Of a stretch of 64,000 nt of DNA, positions 25,549 through 34,639 are shown one piece after another. A program made the position numbers and the translations under genes. The stretch is from the NCBI GenBank assembly GCA_965263215.1, contig OZ253663.1, forward strand, positions 682,001 to 746,000, written 5' to 3'. Within the stretch, counting starts at the first letter, position 1; each line of letters opens with the position of its first letter. Below the pieces are notes generated by a model. The model worked only from the letters and a program-made list of their open reading frames with translations, made no database searches and was not told the origin of the DNA. This stretch comes from UBA1672 sp965263215 (GTDB taxonomy: Bacteria > Pseudomonadota > Alphaproteobacteria > Micavibrionales > Micavibrionaceae).

Positions 25549-25779
25549 ATGAATTTTGTAGAACTTTTTTATTCAAAAGAGATAAGAAACACAATTATTA
25601 AATTTAACGTAAATCAGCTCAAAGACCAACTCTCTGGTACGGTTGACACTAACGTACAATTGATTAATTCGTCTGGAGAATTAGTTGCAGGTGCATTCTA
25701 CAAAGATGGCCTAACAACGTCACAAACGCCGGAGGCGGTGGCCAATGATAACGTTTATTTGCGGAGTGTCGCGGCGTGA
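25549..25779 (+). CDS. Chimeric fragment: membrane-family N-terminus joined to RTX segment
   Basis: A 76-residue ORF (ATG 25549; the frame extends to a TTG at 25516). Its first ~20 residues (FVELFYSKEIRN) resemble the N-terminus of the two FYP-type membrane proteins at 25776 and 41085. Residues ~30-63 (GTVDTNVQ... YKDGLTTSQTPEAV) match residues ~145-177 of the giant RTX protein that follows. It looks like the scar of a recombination that fused two neighbouring genes, and may be non-functional. It overlaps the next gene by four bases. Confidence 0.5.
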   Translation: MNFVELFYSKEIRNTIIKFNVNQLKDQLSGTVDTNVQLINSSGELVAGAFYKDGLTTSQTPEAVANDNVYLRSVAA

Positions 25780-26336
25780 TTGCAGAATTATTCTATCCGA
25801 AGGAGTTGAAAGAGGTCATCGCCGACTTACGCACGAAAGATGATCTTAATGAGGAGGCTTTACAGCGGCTAAATCGTTACATATTACGAAAGTTCAAGAT
25901 TTATCTTGTAATTTGTTTGGCGTTCATGCCCTTACTTATTCATCCTGATATGACGTTGTTTTATTTCGCATTATTATGGATTTTATTTATCTCAATATTC
26001 GCAGGATTAAAACAGCAACTTTATAAAATGACAAAGCTAGTGCTGCATTTATACAACTATGGAAAATTTATTCCAGGGGAATGTATTTATTTTGCTAGAG
26101 GTGGAGGAATATTTCATCCTAGAAAGTATGCGATGCAAGTTCAGTTTGACGTGAATGACAAGAAAGAAATATCTCACATTGTAGGTGATGATTATCCATT
26201 GAGCATAAAGAAATATAGTTCTGGAGATTTAGTATTTGTTGCCTATGATCCGTTAAACGTAAACAGGAATGTACCATTCGCTAATTTTCTAAAAGAGTTG
26301 TTTTATTTAAGAAAGGCAAGACCAGATGACATCTGA
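25776..26336 (+). CDS. Two-TM membrane protein, RTX-linked paralogue family
   Basis: A 186-residue protein beginning with the FYPKELKE.I.DLR motif and a short helical segment. Two membrane helices (~residues 43-60 and 62-80) follow, then a C-terminal soluble domain of beta type (~95-180). It is clearly paralogous to the protein at 41085-41636. The GTG start overlaps the stop of the chimeric fragment, and its own 3' end overlaps the giant RTX start by 11 bp, so it is translationally coupled to the RTX gene. It may serve the RTX protein, for instance in handling or immunity. No known family recognised. Confidence 0.65.
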   Translation: MIAELFYPKELKEVIADLRTKDDLNEEALQRLNRYILRKFKIYLVICLAFMPLLIHPDMTLFYFALLWILFISIFAGLKQQLYKMTKLVLHLYNYGKFIPGECIYFARGGGIFHPRKYAMQVQFDVNDKKEISHIVGDDYPLSIKKYSSGDLVFVAYDPLNVNRNVPFANFLKELFYLRKARPDDI

Positions 26337-29300
26337 ACCTATTTATTACACAGAATCACAGCTAAAACTTACGGGCAATACAGCAGATCCTTTAGAAGCA
26401 GCGAATTCAGGTATAAAACAGGCATTTTTTACAGCGTTAGATTCGCTTATCCCTGCTGGAGCGCCGGCTGGTGTTAAGCCTTTGTTTTTCGTAGTAAGCA
26501 CGTTGGCGGGAACTAAAACAACGTTTCAGGTTGATTTGGAATTTGATGGAACAGGCGGAGTCCGTGTTTCCGAACATCAGGATCAGTTTTTTAATATTGC
26601 GGAATCGGGAACATTGAACATTATTGCGGCTGGATTAGCGCTCGCAGGGTTGGGGGGGGTGCCGTTATTGGCGGTTGCTGGAGTTGGCACAATTCTCTAC
26701 AACGCCTTGCTTTCCGATAGTGTATTCGAAATATATGAGACGATTCAGGGCACCGTTGACACGGATATCCAGATTAAGGATGTGAACGGTCAGGTCGTGG
26801 CGGGTGTGTTGTACAAAGATGGCCTCACCAGTGCACAAACACCCGAGGCGGTGGAGCAACTCCTCGTCTCCCCTTCTATTGATCCACGCTTTCCGGTGGC
26901 TGTACCGGAGCAACACGCGATAGAGATTTTCAAGGGCAGTGATGATGAGCCGTGGGAGGTGTTCAAGCTGTACGATCCCGATATTGTTAATAACATTATG
27001 GATATTTTCTTTGCAGGAAATGTTACGACATTTGAGGATTTTGGCAGTGGGAGTAGCGATAATAAACCAAATGGCCGTCTGTATGTTGAAAAACGAGTGG
27101 ATGGTGTAACAGAGCGCTGGTTCTATGCGCGGACCAGGGAAGACGGCCAGGAGATCACTGATTTTTCTGGGGTAACGGACCAGATATTGCTGGATACGAA
27201 CTTTTTCAGTGGCGGCGGCGATAACAGTGATCTTACTGTACATCCTGAGTTGGTTGCGTACCACGAATTGAATGGCGTATTCCGTTTCTCATCAAGTCAG
27301 TGGCGTGTGTACGTAGGCAACGGGGGCGATAATGATGTGCTTACAGCTACTCTGCTAGACAATCAGATGTTTGGAGGAGGAGGTAATGATACTTTGAATG
27401 GTGGTGGCGGAGATGACGTTATTTACGGTGATTACGGCAACGACACCTCTGAAAATGCCTCTGGCACGAATTCGGGTTCTGACAACTTATTCGGTGGATC
27501 AGGATCAGACCGTTTGTTCGGAGGAAAAGGCGATGATTTTCTTTTCGCGGAATCTGGAACTGGCGGCCTAGAGGGTGACAAATACTATGGTGGTAGTGGA
27601 ACACTGAATGTTACTATTGATGGAGTTGATATCCTAGATTACAGTGGAGTTAAGTTCTCCATTGGCTTACGTTTAGCGGATCGCGACCCTAGTACCATTA
27701 ATAACCCGAATATTGAAAATACAACAGTCACACAACTAGATAGCCTCTTTCAACTAGTTGGACAGGCAGACGAAATTTATTCAATCGAAAAATATATTTT
27801 AACAAATAGCACTGATTGGGTAACTGTCACAGAAGATGTGAACTACGACATTGAGTCCATCGATGCAAAAGAGGGGCGTGATATCATTGATTTCTCTGAA
27901 CTCACAAAAACAGTGACCGTGGACCTATACAATGAGACAGCCTCAAACTCTGATTTATCCATAAATGTAAATGAGTTAAAAAATTTCGGACACGTTATAG
28001 GCACAAACATTGTTGGTGGCACTGTAGGAGATACTTTTTTTGCAGGTGAAAATTCAATCATATACGATGGACTTCAAGGGTTTGATGTTCTTGATTATGG
28101 CTTTCTGAACTTATCTAGGATTGAAGTAGATTTAAAGAAAGGAGAAATTGCAAAAACAGGATTTTTCAATTCTGTCCCTCAAATTGACTATGTGGAGAGT
28201 ATAGAAGGGTTTGGAGGTACAAATTATGGTGACATTTTTAGGGGTTCAGAAGGTCTAGTTGGGGCAGATTTTCATGCCGGTTCACAAGGTTTATTTCAGC
28301 TTGATAGTTTGGATTTTTCTGATTACCTGAATGGTGTTACCGTTAATCTTTCTTCTTCTACCGTAAATGATGGCCTAGGTGGTGATATTACAATTAATGG
28401 CTTTGAAGAAGTTATAGGAACAAGTTTAATAGATAATATCACAGGTAGTTCTAATCAGGATTGGTTGCATGGTGGTGATGGTGATGATGTCATTGAAGGT
28501 GGTGGTGAAGGAGACTTTATTTTCGGTGAAGGTGGCGTAGATGTCCTAAGAGGAGGTAGCGGAAATGATGTCTACTATTATAGAAATACGTCTGAAATAG
28601 ACGTCATTATTGATGATAGCGGGATAGCGGATCAAATATACATGGGCGGCCAATTTAAATTTACTGGCGACAATATTGCTTCAAGAAACATGGGTAATGT
28701 ATTGATACAAAATGCTGCAGAATTTTTAGATGGAGACATTGAGGTTTTAAGTTTTGCTGATGGAGCAAGCTTTTTAATGAATAATTTGGGGCGTACTGAA
28801 TTACCAACTCCTAATATCCAAGACGTAGTTGTTGATGGGCTTACTCTATCTGGTGATGCTGGCAATAATACTCTTACAGGTACTGCCGATAATGATTTGT
28901 TCTATGGCTCTGCCGGTGCTGATATTATTGATGGCAACGGCGGTATTGACACTGTTAATTACCAAGGTTCCGATGCGGCAGTAAATGTCAATTTAGGTGC
29001 CGGAGCAGGTACAGGCGGGCATGCTGAGGGTGATGTTCTTTCGGATATAGAAAATGTGGTAGGAACCTCTTATGACGATATCTTAGATGGAGGTAGTGGA
29101 GATGATAACAGAATTGACGGTGGGGCAGGTAATGACATCATAGATGCAAAGAGTGGTAATAATATTATACATGGTGGCGCAGGAGATGACGAAATAGATG
29201 CTGGCGACGGAAATGATTTTATAGATGCTGGCGATGGAGAAAATGATATTAACGCAGGAGATGGCAATAACTACATTTTAGCGGGTTTAGATGACGATGT

Positions 29301-32300
29301 TATTACGACTGGTCAAGGTGATGATGTAATCAAGGACGAGGGTGGGAATAATGACATAAATGCTGGTGAAGGAAATGACTGGATTAGTGGAAGCGGCTCA
29401 CTAAATGGAGGAGCTGGATCAGACCATATAAACGGTATTGGTACTCTTGATGGCGGCAGCGGCGAAGATTTTCTCACTTCAGAGAGCAATGGCAATGTAT
29501 TAATCGGCGGCACGCAAAACGATTATTTGGATGGAAATGGTTACGATAACATCACTTATGTTGCGGGAAATGGCGTTGATGTCATAAATGATGGAGGAAG
29601 TAATGGTGTTATTCTCATGGAGAATGGAAGTGAAACATCAACAACTTTTGAAAAAGCAGAAAATGGCTCGCTAGTTATAACAGCAGGGTCACACAAGGTT
29701 GTCGTTGTTGATCATTTCAATGGTAGCCCCATAGAGGGTATTAAATTTGATGCTGCAGGTACTGTTTATGCGATACCTGTTGATGGTATTGAGTTAATTG
29801 CAGACGAGTTCTCTGGTCAGGCTGTCGATAGTTCAGGAAATGATTACTATGAAACAGAAGCGGGTTCTAATAGTACAATAGTAACCAGTGGTGGTAATGA
29901 TACTATCCGTATAGGAGTTGATAGTGGTTTAACGAACATAAAGCCCTTTGATTTGACCACAATAGGTGGATTAACTGTAATTCTTGATGGTGTAACTTTG
30001 AATGACATTTCAGCTATACGTCACATTGAAACACCGAACTCTATTACACTATATAATGGCACAACAAGCACTGTTGTTTTGGATGGTGATCTTAATCAGA
30101 TAGGCACAAATGCAATATTCCAGATAGACGGTCTTAATTTTTCACTAGATGATATAGGTGTTACCACGGTAGGCTCGTCAGGAAATGACAACGACAATCC
30201 TTTTTCTTTTACCGGTGAAATAGAAGGGGACGTTGCAGGATTTTCAGTTGATGACACTATTTATGGCGGATTTGGAGATGATAAATTAATAGGTGGCGAA
30301 GGAGCAGATTCACTTTTTGGGGAAGAGGGTGATGATGAACTTCTTGGTGGCGCTGGAGATGATGTTATTAACGGTGGTGCTGGAGATGATATTATTAACG
30401 GTGGTGCTGGAGCTAATACACTTATTGATGGACTAGGAGATGACTTATACTTTGTCGGAATGGACGATACACTTGAAGTCGGAGCAGGTGTAAATGAAGT
30501 ACGAGCGCAAGATACTGTAACTGATCTTTCGGCATTCAAAATAGACTTTTCGTCATACGGATTTTTAGATGCTAGTAATAATGTTAATGAAAATGGATTT
30601 TTCAGAGATTTTTCAGGAAGTAATGCTGTCGATTACAAATTAAATTATGGGGGCGGACAAATCATTTTAGATCATTATATTGATCTGGCTGACGCCCCCC
30701 TAGTTATTCTTGCTAATGGTAGTTCTGCGCAACTGGGCAGTTTTGTTATTGAAGGCTATGGAAGTGAAAACGATGACTCCTACAATGAGTTGTTGTTTTT
30801 TACAGAGGATGATTTCATCTACGCAGGGGCAGGTAACGATGCCTTCACTCTCGTTGACGGTAATGATGTGGTTTTTGGGGGAGATGGAAATGATGTTTTG
30901 ACTAAAACAATTTTATCCCAAAATTCGCCACATGGAACTGGTAGTTTAGAAGCATATGGTGAGGCAGGTGACGATACGTTAAGGGGAGGTCTTGGTGACG
31001 ACACACTGGACGGTGGCGATGGAAACGACTTTATAACCGATATTTCTGGTGGAACCGATCAAATGTTCGGTGGAGATGGTGATGACACCTTTACTCTAGG
31101 TTGGGGTAGTGGAGATTTAGTGGACGGCGGTGATGGAAACGACACTGTGCTTTTGTTTTCTGCCAATACTTTCGCACCCTCTAATTATTCATATGAAATA
31201 GATTTGGATGAGCAAACGATCACTAGTGCTGCTGGAACACACCAACTTTTGTCCATAGAGAATGCTGCTGGTTCGGAGAATGACGACATACTTACTGGTA
31301 GTGATGCAAACAACTTCCTTTATGGTTGGGCAGGTGATGATGAATTATTTGGTCAGGCAGGAAACGACACCTATCTTTTCGAGGGAGAAGTCGACGGTTT
31401 AGGTATGTCTCTAAAATTTGGTGATGACACAATAGATGATACCGATGGTTTGGCTGATGCAATATGGCTTCAGCAAACAACAAACATAAATGCAATCGTG
31501 ATCAATTCCACAGGCTTTGGAAACGATATGGAGCTGGCTGTTGGAACAGGCGGAGATACAATAACGATAAAAAATCAGTTTTTGTCTGGTTCAGATCAAC
31601 AAATTGAGAACCTCATTCTAGCGGATGGTACAACTTACGACTTGATAAACTACACTTCCTGGTATGACCCTAATACCGCTGGTCAGGGCTCTACACAGTC
31701 AGGAACACCTACAAATAATGTATTTTTAGGTTCAAGTGGATTGAATGATACTGTCGATTACAGTAACTCAACAGCCCTGATAAATGTTAATCTGGATATT
31801 GGTATTGGGCTTGGCGGATACGCTGATGGGGACATATATAATAACATCGAAAGTGTTATTGGTTCAGCCTTTAATGACATTATCACTGGAAATGGCGATG
31901 TTAATAGCCTATTTGGTGGTTTAGGCAATGATATTCTCAGTGGTGGTGTGGGCGATGATCTATTGTTTGGTGGAGATGGTGATGATGCTTATATTTTTAA
32001 TTTAGGAGATGGTATAAACACTATTCTGGAAAGCTCAGGTTTTGATACAATTCAACTTGGCGTAGGAATCACATTTGGTGATTTAGTTTTCAATAGAAAC
32101 GGAAACGATCTCGATATTCAAATTGCTAGTGGCTTTACGATTACAGATTTCTATTCTGGTGATAGTAATAAGGTTGTTGAACAAATAGAATTTGATGATG
32201 GATCGACGTTTGATCTTACTACACTTTTAACAACAACACCGGAAAGCCCCGAAGCCATTAATATCGCCAGCACTGGCTTTAATTCCTATAGTGGTCAGGA

Positions 32301-33858
32301 TGCTAGCGGTGAGGCCTCACTAATCTACAGTGCAACAGGTGCGGCTCTTGATGGTAATGTGTGGAAGAAAATTGCTGTGCCCATGCAATATGACGTCACA
32401 AGCGATACATATATCACCTTTGAGTATAAATCGACCATAGAAGGTGAAATTCAAGGATTTGGCTTGGATGACGATGATGATTACGATACTGGCCCGCAGC
32501 CCTTTAAGCTCTTTGGTACTCAATCGGGTGGTTCAACATTTATTGATGACTATGAATATACCGGAGCAGGGGATTGGCAGTATTTCTCAATTAATGTTGG
32601 TGCACATCAAACGGGTCTTATTAATTATCTCACATTTATCAACGATCATGATGCACAGCCACAAAACGGAAATAGCTTCTACAGAAATGTTGTTCTTTAT
32701 GAACGTGACCCTGGTACGATCAATGTTGCCCCACAAGCTGTTATTGATGAGTTTGAAGGTGCGATAGATACCAACATAGTAGGAAACCTCTTTGAAGATA
32801 ATTTTCATGGGTTAGATTTTGATGTTGATAATGATGCTCTCAACGCTGTGGCAGAAACCATTGTTACAACAAATGGATCAGTAACGATCCTAAGCAATGG
32901 AGACTTTACTTATACGCCAGATGCAGGTTTTTCAGGAACAGATAGTTTCATCTATACCCTCGAAGACAGCAACGGTGCAAGTGATACGACAACGGCAACA
33001 CTATTCGTAGGCACCACTGACGCAGATGAAACATTTGCGACCTCTGGTGTATATGAGCACTATAACGGTGGTGCAGGTATTGACCTCGTGGATTACAGCA
33101 CTTCGGCGACCAGAGTGAAGCTTAACTTAGGTGCAGGTATTGGATGGGACGGTGATGCTAATGACGATACCTATGTCCATGTTGAAAATGTCATTGGAAC
33201 TGACATCGCAGGAGACCGTGATTTCATTTATGGCAGTGAATCTGACAACCACATCTGGGGACTAGCCGGAAACGACCAACTTGAAGGTATGGGCGGTGCC
33301 GATACAATTGATGGTGGCGCAGGGAGTGATTATGCGAATTATGGTCGCTCCGCTGCTGGCGTTACAGTGAACCTCAAGACCAATGTTCATACTGGCGGCG
33401 ATGCCGAAGGTGATAATTTGATCTCTATCGAAAATATCACTGGCTCGGATTATGATGACAATATTACGGGTAGTGATGGTGGTAATAAGCTTTATGCAGG
33501 TTCAGGAAACGATCTCATCTACGGTGGTGCAGGCAATGACACGCTGTATGGTGAGAGTGGTGCTGATATTTTCATTTATGGTGCAATCGATACGATGGGG
33601 CACATTGATACGATCGATGATTTCAGTTTATCGGATGGTGATATGCTTGATCTATCTGATGTAATCAGTAGTTATGATCCCGTCACTGATGCAATTACAG
33701 ACTTCATACAAATCACAGATAGCGGTAATAACTCAATCGTTAGTGTTGATACAGATGGCGGAGCGGATAACTTCGTCCATATCGCGACGCTCAATGACAT
33801 TACAGGGTTGACTGACGAGGCTGCACTCGAAACATCAGGTAATTTAATAACGGTTTAG
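26326..33858 (+). CDS. Giant RTX repeat protein, type I secretion substrate
   Basis: A 2510-residue acidic protein with no cysteine-rich or catalytic region that I can identify. The N-terminal ~130 residues contain a hydrophobic Gly/Ala/Leu stretch. Blocks of calcium-binding nonapeptides (GGxGxDxLx) occur around 345-430, 720-770, 860-1090, 1300-1390, 1500-1640 and 1870-1900. A jelly-roll/LamG-like module (~1975-2120) and a tandem-95/cadherin-like domain (~2140-2235, APQAVIDEFEG... TPDAGFSGTDSFIYTLED) follow. The C-terminal RTX/type I secretion module ends ALETSGNLITV. It is probably a secreted or surface adhesin that folds on binding calcium outside the cell. Confidence 0.9.
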   Translation: MTSEPIYYTESQLKLTGNTADPLEAANSGIKQAFFTALDSLIPAGAPAGVKPLFFVVSTLAGTKTTFQVDLEFDGTGGVRVSEHQDQFFNIAESGTLNIIAAGLALAGLGGVPLLAVAGVGTILYNALLSDSVFEIYETIQGTVDTDIQIKDVNGQVVAGVLYKDGLTSAQTPEAVEQLLVSPSIDPRFPVAVPEQHAIEIFKGSDDEPWEVFKLYDPDIVNNIMDIFFAGNVTTFEDFGSGSSDNKPNGRLYVEKRVDGVTERWFYARTREDGQEITDFSGVTDQILLDTNFFSGGGDNSDLTVHPELVAYHELNGVFRFSSSQWRVYVGNGGDNDVLTATLLDNQMFGGGGNDTLNGGGGDDVIYGDYGNDTSENASGTNSGSDNLFGGSGSDRLFGGKGDDFLFAESGTGGLEGDKYYGGSGTLNVTIDGVDILDYSGVKFSIGLRLADRDPSTINNPNIENTTVTQLDSLFQLVGQADEIYSIEKYILTNSTDWVTVTEDVNYDIESIDAKEGRDIIDFSELTKTVTVDLYNETASNSDLSINVNELKNFGHVIGTNIVGGTVGDTFFAGENSIIYDGLQGFDVLDYGFLNLSRIEVDLKKGEIAKTGFFNSVPQIDYVESIEGFGGTNYGDIFRGSEGLVGADFHAGSQGLFQLDSLDFSDYLNGVTVNLSSSTVNDGLGGDITINGFEEVIGTSLIDNITGSSNQDWLHGGDGDDVIEGGGEGDFIFGEGGVDVLRGGSGNDVYYYRNTSEIDVIIDDSGIADQIYMGGQFKFTGDNIASRNMGNVLIQNAAEFLDGDIEVLSFADGASFLMNNLGRTELPTPNIQDVVVDGLTLSGDAGNNTLTGTADNDLFYGSAGADIIDGNGGIDTVNYQGSDAAVNVNLGAGAGTGGHAEGDVLSDIENVVGTSYDDILDGGSGDDNRIDGGAGNDIIDAKSGNNIIHGGAGDDEIDAGDGNDFIDAGDGENDINAGDGNNYILAGLDDDVITTGQGDDVIKDEGGNNDINAGEGNDWISGSGSLNGGAGSDHINGIGTLDGGSGEDFLTSESNGNVLIGGTQNDYLDGNGYDNITYVAGNGVDVINDGGSNGVILMENGSETSTTFEKAENGSLVITAGSHKVVVVDHFNGSPIEGIKFDAAGTVYAIPVDGIELIADEFSGQAVDSSGNDYYETEAGSNSTIVTSGGNDTIRIGVDSGLTNIKPFDLTTIGGLTVILDGVTLNDISAIRHIETPNSITLYNGTTSTVVLDGDLNQIGTNAIFQIDGLNFSLDDIGVTTVGSSGNDNDNPFSFTGEIEGDVAGFSVDDTIYGGFGDDKLIGGEGADSLFGEEGDDELLGGAGDDVINGGAGDDIINGGAGANTLIDGLGDDLYFVGMDDTLEVGAGVNEVRAQDTVTDLSAFKIDFSSYGFLDASNNVNENGFFRDFSGSNAVDYKLNYGGGQIILDHYIDLADAPLVILANGSSAQLGSFVIEGYGSENDDSYNELLFFTEDDFIYAGAGNDAFTLVDGNDVVFGGDGNDVLTKTILSQNSPHGTGSLEAYGEAGDDTLRGGLGDDTLDGGDGNDFITDISGGTDQMFGGDGDDTFTLGWGSGDLVDGGDGNDTVLLFSANTFAPSNYSYEIDLDEQTITSAAGTHQLLSIENAAGSENDDILTGSDANNFLYGWAGDDELFGQAGNDTYLFEGEVDGLGMSLKFGDDTIDDTDGLADAIWLQQTTNINAIVINSTGFGNDMELAVGTGGDTITIKNQFLSGSDQQIENLILADGTTYDLINYTSWYDPNTAGQGSTQSGTPTNNVFLGSSGLNDTVDYSNSTALINVNLDIGIGLGGYADGDIYNNIESVIGSAFNDIITGNGDVNSLFGGLGNDILSGGVGDDLLFGGDGDDAYIFNLGDGINTILESSGFDTIQLGVGITFGDLVFNRNGNDLDIQIASGFTITDFYSGDSNKVVEQIEFDDGSTFDLTTLLTTTPESPEAINIASTGFNSYSGQDASGEASLIYSATGAALDGNVWKKIAVPMQYDVTSDTYITFEYKSTIEGEIQGFGLDDDDDYDTGPQPFKLFGTQSGGSTFIDDYEYTGAGDWQYFSINVGAHQTGLINYLTFINDHDAQPQNGNSFYRNVVLYERDPGTINVAPQAVIDEFEGAIDTNIVGNLFEDNFHGLDFDVDNDALNAVAETIVTTNGSVTILSNGDFTYTPDAGFSGTDSFIYTLEDSNGASDTTTATLFVGTTDADETFATSGVYEHYNGGAGIDLVDYSTSATRVKLNLGAGIGWDGDANDDTYVHVENVIGTDIAGDRDFIYGSESDNHIWGLAGNDQLEGMGGADTIDGGAGSDYANYGRSAAGVTVNLKTNVHTGGDAEGDNLISIENITGSDYDDNITGSDGGNKLYAGSGNDLIYGGAGNDTLYGESGADIFIYGAIDTMGHIDTIDDFSLSDGDMLDLSDVISSYDPVTDAITDFIQITDSGNNSIVSVDTDGGADNFVHIATLNDITGLTDEAALETSGNLITV

Positions 33859-33979
33859 GTCTTCACTTCAGATCAAGCGAACATTTCGATTGCGCTGTAT
33901 GTTATATCCTTTGTGAAAGGATTGACATCTGTATTATAAATTAAAACAATGAGTCTAAGAATATGGAGATTATCTGACT

Positions 33980-34414
33980 ATGAAGAAAGATAAAAGTTTT
34001 TTGAAATTATTTGTCTTCGTTTTTTTTGTATCAGGGATTTCCGGTGCTTACATACTCATATCCAAAGATGCTCCATATGACCCTATTAAAACGTATGATT
34101 TTGTGGAATATACGCAAGGCACCAACGCGTTAATATTGCGTTCAGGTAAAAGAATATTTCTTTGGGGTATTAAGCCGCTAGATAAAAAAGAACGAAATTA
34201 CAGAGAAGTTTCACTATATCTTAATCATAAAGTAGCCGAGAAAAATGTATCTTTTCTCGAAATGGATAAAGAAAATCAACAAGTTGTTTTAGCAAAAGCA
34301 TTTTTGTCAGATGGAAGAGATATATCTCGATTAATGATTCAGAAAGGTTGGGTCAAAGAAGATTGTATCATCACCAAAGGCAGCTACGGCACATGCAAAG
34401 ATAAAGTCCAGTGA
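33980..34414 (+). CDS. Degenerate SNase-like (thermonuclease-fold) protein
   Basis: A 144-residue protein with an N-terminal signal anchor and an SNase-like core recognised by GKRIFLWGIKPLD (compare KIRLWGIDAPE in the intact gene at 48504) and SDGRDISRLMIQKGW. The positions equivalent to SNase Asp21, Arg35, Asp40 and Glu43 are changed (QGTN; Phe; Lys; Asp), so nuclease activity is unlikely. It ends with two cysteines in DCIITKGSYGTC. It lies 121 bp after the giant RTX gene. A related remnant occurs at 41712-41872. Confidence 0.65.
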   Translation: MKKDKSFLKLFVFVFFVSGISGAYILISKDAPYDPIKTYDFVEYTQGTNALILRSGKRIFLWGIKPLDKKERNYREVSLYLNHKVAEKNVSFLEMDKENQQVVLAKAFLSDGRDISRLMIQKGWVKEDCIITKGSYGTCKDKVQ

Positions 34415-34639
34415 AATCTCTAGTGTAAATCAACTTACTTGATAATTTCTCGAAAATTCCAATGATCAAACCTCAATACAGGCTCTGTATCGCTTTTATA
34501 ATGAGATAAAGTATTTTTTCCGGATTTTTATATAAAAAATAAATTGTAATAATCAGATCTTGATTTTACATAAAATTTTATGTATTATCACAAACTGTGT
34601 ATACTTTTGTATATAACGTGTGTGTAAAAGGGGAATAAC

